Origin: JANSWP01 sp041941305
GTDB lineage: Bacteria; Bacteroidota; Bacteroidia; Chitinophagales; Saprospiraceae
Length of the DNA: 64,000 nt
Assembly (NCBI GenBank): GCA_041941305.1
Contig: JBGTQJ010000026.1
Location: 69,288 to 133,287 of the forward strand
Reading direction: 5' to 3'
The notes beneath the pieces were generated by a model that made no database searches, had not been told where the DNA came from, and saw nothing but the letters and a program-made list of their open reading frames with translations. Position numbers and translations under genes: made by a program. Below, in pieces: positions 17,787 through 24,987 of the stretch. The stretch's first letter is position 1. Each line of letters begins with the position of its first letter.

Positions 17787-18704
17787 TCAACTTCTTTGCT
17801 TAATCGAAAGCATAATTTCTTTCACCTGTGTATCTTCTTTGATACTTCTCAATTTGGTGAGCCATTTGTAAAAATCGTCTTTGCTCAATTCTTTCGGAAG
17901 CGTAGAACCATCATCCGCAATTTCTTCGTTGGCGTCTTGAAGGATAGGTTTGTCAAAAGGGGTTTTGGAGAAGATAACCGTGAGCATATCAATTTCGGTA
18001 GGTTCCTCCGTGTACATGTAGTATTCAGGAGATTGGGGTTCGGAAAATAAAATGTATTCTTCATCGGCATTGACTTCCATAAAACTACCTTTCATACCTT
18101 CATAAGGGAGCAAACATTGGACTTCCTCTTCCAAAGCGAGAAAAACTGCCAAATATCCTTCTACAGGTGTGACAAATCGCATGAAGAAATTGTCATCATT
18201 TACAAAATCTTCAGTTTGACATGCATCCGGATCTTTGCATTTCAGGGGTTCAGCGATGAAACTAATTGGCGCCTCTACAATTTCTTTGGCTTTTCCTTTG
18301 ATGTAGGTTCTAACCCAAAGTTCCTCTCTTTCTTCATCCCAATGGAAATTAGATTCTTCTTCTATGGTCTTTAGCCAATAACCTTTGACGCGATTTACAA
18401 TCACTTCATCGCTGTCATAAGTATCTCTGGCTTGTCCATTTTTGAAAGTACTTTCCCGATAAGAAATTCGCTCACTCGACACCAACCAACCAAATTCATT
18501 TCCCATGGCAGTTTCCATTGCTTTTCGAATCGCCAGCATCTTAGCCTGCTTACGAGTCATCCAATCTTCTACTGGAATCGTTTCAGTAGCTTCCACAACA
18601 GCGACTCTGGCTTTCGTTCCTTTTTCTTTCTTGTTTTGTGCAATTAATGCCACTGAAAAGAAAAGGAAAACAAAGGATAATATGATTGTTGAAAATTGCC
18701 TCAT
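17787..18704 (-). CDS. Exported protein with LPP20-like and DUF4384-like regions
   Basis: A 305-residue protein with signal peptide MRQFSTIILSFVFLFFSVAL. Residues ~30-150 resemble LPP20/FlgT-type domains: a helix RKQAKMLAIRKAMETAMG (repeated Ala-rich 'AxxxAR' helix), then VIVNRVKGYW and LWVRTYIKG strands. Residues ~165-265 match the DUF4384 pattern: FFMRFVTPVEGYLAVFLALE followed by CLLPY and a tyrosine/acidic segment. DUF4384 domains often accompany caspase-like or kinase-like proteins in other genomes, and a caspase-like protein is encoded 2.7 kb upstream. Function unknown; periplasmic or surface location inferred. Confidence 0.65.
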   Translation of the reverse strand: MRQFSTIILSFVFLFFSVALIAQNKKEKGTKARVAVVEATETIPVEDWMTRKQAKMLAIRKAMETAMGNEFGWLVSSERISYRESTFKNGQARDTYDSDEVIVNRVKGYWLKTIEEESNFHWDEEREELWVRTYIKGKAKEIVEAPISFIAEPLKCKDPDACQTEDFVNDDNFFMRFVTPVEGYLAVFLALEEEVQCLLPYEGMKGSFMEVNADEEYILFSEPQSPEYYMYTEEPTEIDMLTVIFSKTPFDKPILQDANEEIADDGSTLPKELSKDDFYKWLTKLRSIKEDTQVKEIMLSIKQRS

Positions 18705-18928
18705 GATTGATTGATTGCCTTGATTATTCTTTAAAGATACTTAATCAATTTGAGATAGGGAATTTTGAAATTTGGAAGAAAAGCGGAGGCAAAGCTTTCG
18801 ATAGCATTGCCTCCAATATATCGAATCAGTATGATGGACTTTTTACTTGGGCAGTTTGGAAGTATTTGATTTTTCATCAAAAATCAAGCTACCCGAGCAT
18901 TCTCCATATAATGGACTTTTAATTATTC

Positions 18929-19615
18929 TTAGAAATCCAAAATTTGGTCAAGCTTCTTGTGGATATCATCTGCTTCATCTTCCAATTCTTCACGAATGGT
19001 TTGCTTCACAGTATCCCAGGCAGTTTCCTGATTGTAAGCGATGAGGCAGGTATAGCCAATATTTTTCTTTTTGCCAAGTGCTTTGTCTTGCTTGTAAGCT
19101 TCAAAAAGAATAATCACCCGACCTAGTTTTTGAGCAATGATATTTTTGGAGCCAGTAACCGTTTTGGTCAAAGAAGCGGCTTCCTCCATATTCAATTGCT
19201 TATTCGCAAAACTGTTTTCTACCAGTCCAACCACATTGGTGGCAATTTGCCCTGCAAGGTCTAGTTTGGCAGCTTCGAGTGCTTGATTTTTAGCCGCAAT
19301 TTTAGTTTCTGCAACAGATTCCTGAGAAGCGGTGAGGTAGCGAGCATAACCTTTTTCATCCTCTTCCAATTGGCGCATGTAAGCTCTTTCTAATTGCTTG
19401 TCCATTGGAAGTGTGGCTGTCACTACATAATAACCCTCTTTACTCAATCTTTTAGCTTCTTTACGAGCCAATTTGATAGGCTTCTCTTTCAATTCTTTTT
19501 TCAAAAATTTGTCCTGCTTCTTATTTGCTTTGCTTTGTCCAAAAGATGCACAAGACATGAAGACGAAAAGGCTGAGTGCTAGTGTAAGTGTCTTGGAAAT
19601 GGTCATTGATTTCAT
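18929..19615 (-). CDS. Exported LPP20-like protein
   Basis: A 228-residue protein with signal sequence to about residue 27; the FVFMSCASFG stretch could be a lipobox (MSC), making it a lipoprotein. The rest is charged: KKQDKFLKKELKEKPIKLARKEAKRL, then the LPP20 pattern in which an Ala-rich helix (AAKNQALEAAKLDLAGQIAT) precedes a strand-helix unit and an IILFEAYKQ strand. LPP20-family proteins are small envelope proteins of unknown activity. It shares the domain type with the 17787-18704 protein, and the two may interact. Either of the ATGs at 19615 and 19606 can be the start. Confidence 0.6.
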   Translation of the reverse strand: MKSMTISKTLTLALSLFVFMSCASFGQSKANKKQDKFLKKELKEKPIKLARKEAKRLSKEGYYVVTATLPMDKQLERAYMRQLEEDEKGYARYLTASQESVAETKIAAKNQALEAAKLDLAGQIATNVVGLVENSFANKQLNMEEAASLTKTVTGSKNIIAQKLGRVIILFEAYKQDKALGKKKNIGYTCLIAYNQETAWDTVKQTIREELEDEADDIHKKLDQILDF

Positions 19616-19733
19616 AACGAATTATTTTTAGGTTCCTAAAATTAGGTGATTAATCCTTGAAAATTCAATTTCAAAATCAAGCGATAAACTTAAACTTGAA
19701 CTTGCTCTTGAACTTGAACTTTCTCAAGAGTGC

Positions 19734-19784
19734 CAAGTGGTTTTTATGATGCCTAAGGTTCAAAATTTACATAAAAACCATTTG
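19734..19784. repeat. Hairpin CAAGTGGTTTTTATG / CATAAAAACCATTTG
   Basis: Fifteen-bp arms (19734-19748, 19770-19784) with one mismatch and a 21-nt loop, directly before the 19795-19977 element. Just upstream is a short tandem of CTTGAACTT units. Confidence 0.6.
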
Positions 19785-19794
19785 ACGACGACTT

Positions 19795-19977
19795 AGGATC
19801 TTTTAAAAAATAGATTCGACAAATTTGATGAGATTATTTTGAGTCAAGGCGATGAAAAAAACGCAGGCATAGCAGCGCTAAGCTGAGTATTTTTTCCCAA
19901 AGGGATGCCCTTGGCAGAAGAAGCGTTGGCTCAAAAGAAGCCATCAAAATGTCGAAGTTATTCTTTAAACAATCCTT
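19795..19977. repeat. 183-bp long imperfect inverted repeat (MITE-like), copy 2
   Basis: The left arm starts AGGATCTTTTAAAAAATAG; the right arm reverse-complements to AGGATTGTTTAAAGAATA. They pair imperfectly for ~52 bp, sharing TTCGACA, TTTGATG and TTTTGAG blocks. The centre carries a second small inverted repeat around AGCGCT and a CCCAAAGGGATGCCCTTGG loop. Same length class, ends and centre as 2717-2903. Together with the preceding hairpin it occupies most of the 587-nt gap 19616-20202; no gene was found in this gap. Confidence 0.65.
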
Positions 19978-20120
19978 TAGTGAGTTTTCAAAATAATATC
20001 GGTTTCTTCAAACCGCACGTCTTTTAATTTCTCCTATGACGATGGGTAACCAGTTAAAGGTTATTTAAGAGAAGTTAAGGGAATTTAAAAGTTTGAAAAA
20101 ACCTGTTTTGATAAATTTAT

Positions 20121-20128
20121 TAACTTTG
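20121..20128 (+). promoter_or_regulatory. -7 box of the HNH-pair promoter
   Basis: TAACTTTG matches TAnnTTTG exactly; a TTTG at 20092-20095 is a possible -33 element (25-nt spacing, slightly long). It lies 75 nt upstream of the ATG at 20203. Confidence 0.5.
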
Positions 20129-20202
20129 TTAGCATCATTTCGAATAAAATCCAGCCTTTATTACAAGTATACTTTTTTAAAATTCTTTAATAATAAAAAT
20201 AA

Positions 20203-20607
20203 ATGCCTACTGTAGAAATTAAATCAAAAGTTACTTTCAATGATCTATTGCATGGAGTAGAACAACTGAATGGCAAAGATTTGGAGCAATTTATAGAAAA
20301 GGTTTTGAACATTCGAGCAAAAAAGGCAGCACCTGTTTTATCAAAAAAAGAAACCCAACTGCTAAAACAAATTCATCAGGGGTTGGAAGATAATCTTAGA
20401 ATTCGATTTGAAGAACTACAGGAAAAACGGAGGGCAGAAACAATAACTGAGAAAGAAAACAAAGAAGCAATTGACATCATAAACATTATGGAGGCACAAC
20501 GAGTAGAGCGATTGAAGGCACTTTTGGAATTATCAAAACTAAAAGGCATTCCTTTTGAAAAGTTGGGATTACAGCTTGGTATTTTTCCAAATATGAAATC
20601 AGATTAG
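20203..20607 (+). CDS. Small helical protein of unknown function, partner of HNH gene
   Basis: A 134-residue protein without signal peptide, almost wholly helical by composition: LLHGVEQLNGKDLEQFIEKVL then a Lys/Glu-rich coiled-coil core (KKETQLLKQIHQGLED...) and a C-terminal LLELSKLKGIPFEKLGLQLGI. The start 'PTVEIKSKVTFNDLLHGVEQL' resembles small proteins found directly before HNH nuclease genes in cyanobacteria and Bacteroidota. Its stop is 4 nt before the HNH start, so the two are translated together. It could hold or restrain the nuclease; that is inference from position. Confidence 0.6.
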   Translation: MPTVEIKSKVTFNDLLHGVEQLNGKDLEQFIEKVLNIRAKKAAPVLSKKETQLLKQIHQGLEDNLRIRFEELQEKRRAETITEKENKEAIDIINIMEAQRVERLKALLELSKLKGIPFEKLGLQLGIFPNMKSD

Positions 20608-20611
20608 CCTC

Positions 20612-21055
20612 ATGTCTAGATCTTATATTCCTCAGAAACTAAAAAAAGCTGTTCAAAAGCGAGCTCACTTTCATTGTGAATATTGTTGTAGCCCTTGTGA
20701 AATTGGAAATACTTCTTGTGCAATAGAACACATCCATCCAATTTCCCAATCAGGAACTAATGATTTTGATAATTTAGCCAATGCTTGTCATGGATGCAAT
20801 TGGTTTAAATCTGTTAAAATAACTGGTATTGATCCGGCAACTCATTTAGATACGCCACTTTTTAATCCTCGAAAAAATAACTGGATTGAACATTTTTCAT
20901 GGAGTGACGATTGTTTTGAAATGATTCCATTATCTTCAATAGGTAGAGTAACCATACATGCTTTAAAGCTAAATCGGACTGGACTGAAAAACTTAAGACG
21001 AGTACTAAAGTTGGCGGGTGTACATCCTCCTACATTTTTTGCAAAAAGCAATTAA
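20612..21055 (+). CDS. HNH endonuclease
   Basis: A 147-residue stand-alone HNH nuclease: zinc knuckle CEYCCSPC, the first catalytic strand IEHIHPIS (H at the HNH histidine), the central Asn in NLANACHGCN with its second CxxC pair, and the C-terminal FKSVKI segment. The remaining residues (FNPRKNNWIEHFSW...) match small HNH proteins from cyanobacteria and Bacteroidota annotated as 'HNH endonuclease'. The domain makes metal-dependent cuts in DNA; target unknown. It is expressed with the 134-residue protein at 20203, and a DUF2442 gene follows. Confidence 0.85.
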   Translation: MSRSYIPQKLKKAVQKRAHFHCEYCCSPCEIGNTSCAIEHIHPISQSGTNDFDNLANACHGCNWFKSVKITGIDPATHLDTPLFNPRKNNWIEHFSWSDDCFEMIPLSSIGRVTIHALKLNRTGLKNLRRVLKLAGVHPPTFFAKSN

Positions 21056-21082
21056 GGATCATTTAAAAAATAAATATCCAAA

Positions 21083-21352
21083 ATAAATTCTTCAGTTGAT
21101 CTAACCAGAATAAAAGCCTTGAATGTTCGAATCGAGCCTCAACGTTTTTATGTACACTTAGAGGATGGTCGCGAAATCGGCGTTCCTTATGATTGGTATT
21201 GGCGACTTGCCCAAGCCACCTTGGAACAATTAAAAAATTGGCGATTTATTGGTGGTGGATTTGGCATCCATTGGGAAGATATTGACGAAGATATTTCTAT
21301 TGCTGGCATCTTAAAAGGAAACAAAGACCCAAATCCTCCTAACGCATCTTAA
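21083..21352 (+). CDS. DUF2442-family protein with unclear start codon
   Basis: Residues matching DUF2442 include FYVHLEDGREIGVPYDWYWR, KNWRFIGGGFGIHWEDIDED and SIAGIL, which is nearly the whole family. The shortest usual start is a TTG at 21119 (77 aa), but homologous-looking sequence (SSVDLTRIKALNVRIEPQRF) continues upstream in frame to 21083 with no ATG, GTG or TTG; the frame is open back to the TAA at 21071. Either a rare ATA start is used or the start codon was lost. DUF2442 proteins are often antitoxins of DUF4160 toxins; no DUF4160 gene is present. I give the longer extent. Confidence 0.55.
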   Translation: MNSSVDLTRIKALNVRIEPQRFYVHLEDGREIGVPYDWYWRLAQATLEQLKNWRFIGGGFGIHWEDIDEDISIAGILKGNKDPNPPNAS

Positions 21353-21353
21353 C

Positions 21354-22805
21354 CTAAAACCTTACAAATACTTTTGATGAGTTCCCACCTTGTAAAGTTG
21401 GAGTTTGTTCGATTCCATGAAGTCGCCTGGCATAATAAGGGATGCCTTCATTTTCATTAGAAAGATATTCAAAAACCTCACGATAACTCAATTCTCCATT
21501 CTTATCTCCATCAGCATTTTCAAAGTCGTGGATGGCTTTTAAAAAGAAATAGGTGAATAAGCCATGGTGTTTGGCATTGTACCAGGAAGAAACCTGCGTC
21601 CCAGTAGAAGAGGTCATCACTACCATATCCTTTCCACCTGTCAAATCTACGCGAATGCCAATTGGAGAAATATTATCCAAAATCTCAGCCCCAGAGAAGC
21701 AGGCATCTATGACCACCGTTTTTGATTTGCCTGGAATTTTTGACAGGTTTTTGTAAAATAGATCCAAAGAATATCCCCCCAGCTCTACATTATTGGGATC
21801 ACATTCCACCGGAACAAAATACCCCTTTTTGTCATTCAACCCAGGAGCTCCATGCCCGGAATAAAAGACAAAGACATCTGATTTTTGCGCTTTTACAGCA
21901 TTGAATAATTTCCCTTTGTGATTGCCCTGGGTACCAAACCAGGTGTCAAAATCTCCTTTAGTTGCATTGTTCAACACAAAAATATTGGATGACTTGAAGC
22001 CCAATACTTCATCCAAATATCTGGAAACTGCACCGGCATCATTTCCAGCAAATTCTACCCACCTGGTCCGTTTGTAATTTCGATTGCCAATGACGACGGC
22101 TATGGCATCCGGGTTATTCATCCTGGTTTTTGGAAGGTTTTTGGAAACATCATATGCTTCATCCAGGTTTTGATAGGCGTAATTGGTTTCCCTATGATTT
22201 ACGCCACCTGAATTGGGAATATTCAAATCCAAATCACTAGCTGCTACATTGAAGTCATCCTTGGGATTATAGGTCGTGTTTCTCGAAATATCATACTTAA
22301 AAATATTGCCATGATGCTCTATTTCGAGATAACTCAACACCCAGGCATTGTCTCGAATCACAAAATCAGGACTGCTGTAGGTAAGGTATTTTTGATTTTC
22401 TTTAAACGCCGGGGCATCCCCAATCGGCACCGGAACGATAAATTCTCCAATACCATCACAATAAACCTTAAAGGTCTCTGCATCCGGGTCGTATTTTCCT
22501 GCAATCTCACACGTTGAAAAATCAATATTGTCCAAATGCCTTTCTTTATAAAAACGAATGGCTTCTTCCGTGAATTTTTCAACTTGAATGTCTCGTTTAG
22601 TAATGCGTTGCTGATAGGCATCACTTGGTTCAAATTCTCCCTGAGTAAGCCATTCCGTCATATGCTGTTCGACTCTTTTAGTAATGAGGTTTTCCAAATG
22701 AACAAAAGCAATATTTTCAGGATTGCGGACTTTTTGAGCTAAAAGAGGGGAAAAGGAATGGCAGCAGATTGCCACCAAGAGGATTGCGGGTAACCAGGAT
22801 TTCAT
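21354..22805 (-). CDS. Exported caspase-family (C14) cysteine peptidase
   Basis: A 483-residue protein: signal peptide (MKSWLPAILLVAICCHSFSP, ATG at 22805), an N-terminal region (~30-205) including VEQHMTEWLTQGEFEPSDAY, and a C-terminal caspase domain (~230-483). Catalytic His318 is in FYSGHGAPG and Cys369 in DACFSGAE; AVVIGNRNYKRTRWV and TRVDLTGGKD flank them. This is the metacaspase/paracaspase-like p20 fold cleaving after Arg/Lys or other residues; specificity unknown. Export places it in the periplasm or at the surface. Convergent with the DUF2442 gene (1 nt apart). The 386-nt region upstream holds the cloverleaf element and a truncated ORF. Confidence 0.88.
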   Translation of the reverse strand: MKSWLPAILLVAICCHSFSPLLAQKVRNPENIAFVHLENLITKRVEQHMTEWLTQGEFEPSDAYQQRITKRDIQVEKFTEEAIRFYKERHLDNIDFSTCEIAGKYDPDAETFKVYCDGIGEFIVPVPIGDAPAFKENQKYLTYSSPDFVIRDNAWVLSYLEIEHHGNIFKYDISRNTTYNPKDDFNVAASDLDLNIPNSGGVNHRETNYAYQNLDEAYDVSKNLPKTRMNNPDAIAVVIGNRNYKRTRWVEFAGNDAGAVSRYLDEVLGFKSSNIFVLNNATKGDFDTWFGTQGNHKGKLFNAVKAQKSDVFVFYSGHGAPGLNDKKGYFVPVECDPNNVELGGYSLDLFYKNLSKIPGKSKTVVIDACFSGAEILDNISPIGIRVDLTGGKDMVVMTSSTGTQVSSWYNAKHHGLFTYFFLKAIHDFENADGDKNGELSYREVFEYLSNENEGIPYYARRLHGIEQTPTLQGGNSSKVFVRF

Positions 22806-23009
22806 CTTGTACAAGATTTTTTTGTGTTGAAATATTTCAGAAAGAAATCAGAAAAAAACACTAAAGTAACCAGTAGATTTTATTGGTTGACGGTCAAAGG
22901 AGGACGGTTTCCTAAATAAAAATCATCTTAGTAGAATGTTAAAACACCCAACCTCTACTTTATAAGGCTCGTCTATTCGTTTGTTTTCTATATTTCAATT
23001 ACTATAAAT

Positions 23010-23170
23010 GAGAGGTGGACATCGGCGGCTAAAGCCGCCAAAAATTCTTAAAGAGGGACGTTTTTTGATGATTTTCTGCCGGAAAATCATCAAAAAACGT
23101 CCCTCTAAAGAACAAAATTGCCGCCTGTAGGCGGCAATTTTCAACCATCGCTGTGCGATGTCCACTCCTT
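23010..23170. mobile_element. 161-bp cloverleaf-like palindromic element flanked by 13-bp direct repeats
   Basis: Outer arms GTGGACATCG (23015-23024) and CGATGTCCAC (23156-23165) enclose a hairpin GGCGGC..GCCGCC (23024-23039), a perfect 25-bp stem with a TGCCG loop (23052-23106), a 12-bp stem hairpin (23114-23141) and a small ATCGC/GCGAT hairpin (23147-23159). The direct repeat AATTACTATAAAT lies at 22997-23009 and 23171-23183, exactly abutting both ends like a target-site duplication. No transposase is encoded. Element 62842-62986 has the same layout with different sequence. Confidence 0.6.
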
Positions 23171-23191
23171 AATTACTATAAATCCATTGTC

Positions 23192-23347
23192 ATGAAAAAA
23201 ACTAGCGCTTTCTTTATCACTCTTTTCTGTTTTTCTCAAATCCTATTACAACTAAGGACATCTGTTGGATTGGCGGGAACCAATCAGTTTAGCAATGGCA
23301 AGCCTGTTTCTTTGGGCATTCGGACTGGGGTATTGAGGTATTTTTAG
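23192..23347 (+). pseudogene. Short secreted ORF, probable remnant of an outer-membrane protein gene
   Basis: A 51-codon frame starting with an SPI-like signal (MKKTSAFFITLFCFSQILLQ) and then SVGLAGTNQFSNGKPVSLGI and ending RTGVLRYF, which looks like a terminal aromatic barrel strand. There is no room for a barrel between, so it is likely an internally deleted outer-membrane gene or a short secreted peptide. It begins immediately after the cloverleaf element's right direct repeat. Confidence 0.35.
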
Positions 23348-23357
23348 TTCCAAATAG

Positions 23358-23365
23358 TACCTTTA
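23358..23365 (+). promoter_or_regulatory. -7 box of the TIM-barrel gene promoter
   Basis: TACCTTTA, one base from TAnnTTTG, with TTG at 23333-23335 (22-nt spacing) and the ATG 26 nt downstream at 23391. Confidence 0.45.
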
Positions 23366-23390
23366 CCCATACTGACTCAAAGACTTTATC

Positions 23391-24218
23391 ATGAAAACTT
23401 TCTCCCGAACAGCAATCCTCACCAAGTTTTACAAAATGATCAAAGCAGGCATCCCCATTATTGGTGGCGGTGCAGGCACTGGCATTTCTGCCAAATGTGA
23501 AGAAGCTGGCGGCATCGACCTCATCATCATTTATAATTCGGGCAGGTATCGGATGGCAGGCAGAGGCTCTTTGGCTGGATTGCTAGCTTATGGCAATGCC
23601 AACGAAATTGTATTGGATATGGCGAAAGAAGTATTGCCTGTGGTCAAAAACACACCTGTTCTGGCAGGAGTCAATGGCACTGATCCTTTTGTCAATTTTG
23701 ATCATTTCCTGAGAAAACTGAAATCGCTGGGCTTTTCAGGTGTTCAAAATTTTCCAACAGTAGGGCTGATAGATGGCATTTTTCGCCAAAACCTGGAAGA
23801 GACCGGGATGAGCTATGCTTTGGAAGTGGAAATGATTCGAAAGGCACATGCTATGGATTTGTTGACGACGCCCTATGTCTTTAGTGCCGAAGATGCAATT
23901 GCCATGACCGAAGCAGGTGCTGACATCATCGTTTGCCACATGGGTTTGACGACTTCCGGTAGCATTGGTGCACAGACAGCAAAACGCCTGGAAGATTGTG
24001 TTCCCACCATTGACGAATGGGCTGTAGCCGCACGCTCAGTCCGGAAAGATGTCATCATTCTCTGCCACGGTGGTCCCATTGCCATGCCTAATGATGCTGC
24101 CTATATACTGAAGCATTGCAATAATATTCATGGATTCTATGGAGCCAGTAGTATGGAGCGCTTGCCCACAGAAATTGCGATAAAACAGCAAATTGAAGCT
24201 TTTAAAAAAATAAGGTAG
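23391..24218 (+). CDS. Phosphoenolpyruvate-hydrolase-type TIM-barrel protein (PF09370)
   Basis: A 275-residue cytoplasmic TIM barrel: FYKMIKAGIPIIGGGAGTGI, CEEAGGIDLIIIYNSGRYRM, AGRGSLAGLLAYGNAN, AGVNGTDPF, GVQNFPTVGLIDG, DIIVCHMGLTTSGSIG, LCHGGPIAMP and HGFYGASSMERLP are conserved blocks of this family. Members are predicted to act on PEP-like C-P or C-O compounds and often sit beside an UPF0261 (Tm-1-like) partner; here that partner is absent and a cupin follows. The stop codon (TAG) lies within the 5' end of palindrome copy 3, whose transcript hairpin may serve as its terminator. Confidence 0.85.
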   Translation: MKTFSRTAILTKFYKMIKAGIPIIGGGAGTGISAKCEEAGGIDLIIIYNSGRYRMAGRGSLAGLLAYGNANEIVLDMAKEVLPVVKNTPVLAGVNGTDPFVNFDHFLRKLKSLGFSGVQNFPTVGLIDGIFRQNLEETGMSYALEVEMIRKAHAMDLLTTPYVFSAEDAIAMTEAGADIIVCHMGLTTSGSIGAQTAKRLEDCVPTIDEWAVAARSVRKDVIILCHGGPIAMPNDAAYILKHCNNIHGFYGASSMERLPTEIAIKQQIEAFKKIR

Positions 24219-24238
24219 CACGGCTCTCCAGAGCCGTG
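24219..24238 (+). repeat. 20-bp palindrome CACGGCTCTCCAGAGCCGTG, copy 3
   Basis: Identical to the 16012-16031 copy, including flanking GGTAG and A. Begins at the base after the stop codon of the TIM-barrel gene. Confidence 0.8.
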
Positions 24239-24305
24239 ACAATTTGCCGAATCTAAAAAATGCACGGTTAAAGAAAGTTGTGCTAAATCCGATATAAAAA
24301 AGCCA

Positions 24306-24704
24306 ATGAAAAAATTTATCACACAAAAAGATCAAACAACAGACATACAGGATTGGGGAAACCTCATCTGGATGAGCAGCCCAAAGGTTACTGATGCCAG
24401 GCAATTGGTCGTCATTGAAGTCAATCTAAAACCTGGTAATGGTCACAACTTTCACAAACACCCACAACAAGAGGAAGTAATCTATGTCATTTCAGGAGCG
24501 ATAGAGCAATGGGTTGGACAGGAAAAATGTGTCTTAAAAGCTGGAGAAAGTGCTTTTATTCCAGCAGATGAAGTGCATGCTTCTTTTAATGTAGGAAGCA
24601 CCGAGGCAAAACTTTTGGCAATTTTAAGTCCTTGCATTGGGGAGGAGGGATATGAGTTGGTAGATGTGATGAATGAGGATCCCTGGAATTCTATTCGGGG
24701 ATGA
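24306..24704 (+). CDS. Cupin-domain protein
   Basis: A 132-residue single-domain cupin. Motif 1: NGHNFHKHPQQEEVIYVISG (His, His, Glu metal ligands); motif 2: KAGESAFIPADEVHASFN (the P..H...N pattern). Small cupins bind a metal and act as dioxygenases, isomerases or ligand sensors; no substrate is readable. It is 87 nt after the TIM-barrel gene on the same strand, so the two may be one unit, separated by the palindrome. Confidence 0.8.
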   Translation: MKKFITQKDQTTDIQDWGNLIWMSSPKVTDARQLVVIEVNLKPGNGHNFHKHPQQEEVIYVISGAIEQWVGQEKCVLKAGESAFIPADEVHASFNVGSTEAKLLAILSPCIGEEGYELVDVMNEDPWNSIRG

Positions 24705-24751
24705 TTCCAGTATCTGTGTTTAGCTCCATTCATCTAAAAAAATCTGACAAG

Positions 24752-24919
24752 TGCCTGGGGAAAATTGATTAGTGTATCATTGCCATTTTGGGCATTGAAC
24801 TTGTCGCACTACCGACCGGAATTCTCAGTACTGCATTTTTTGATAAAATTGATAAAGAATCTAAAAAAGAAGTCGTATTTAAATATTGTCTTCATTGTGG
24901 GAAGAAATTGCTGAATTAA
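24752..24919 (+). pseudogene. C-terminal remnant of a voltage-gated-type ion channel, frameshifted
   Basis: Two frames join into a recognisable channel end: AWGKLISV (24753-24776) continues in the next frame as IIAILGIELVALPTGIL, then STAFFDKIDKES and a terminal YCLHCGKKLLN before TAA at 24917. This pattern (GK...IALLGIGLVALPTGIL.SGF plus a C-terminal zinc-ribbon-like CxxCGKKL) is the S6 helix and tail of Bacteroidota K+/ion-transport channels. One base is missing near 24776, and the rest of the gene is absent upstream (the cupin ends at 24704), so it is a decayed fragment. Confidence 0.6.
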
Positions 24920-24987
24920 GGATCATTTCATATACCGTGTAACAAAAAAGCGCTATCTTAACACCTCCTAAATCAAATTCTGAAAAA

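Noticed and set aside
21074..21352. DUF2442-DUF4160 toxin-antitoxin pair
   Set aside because: No DUF4160-like toxin gene next to it on either side.
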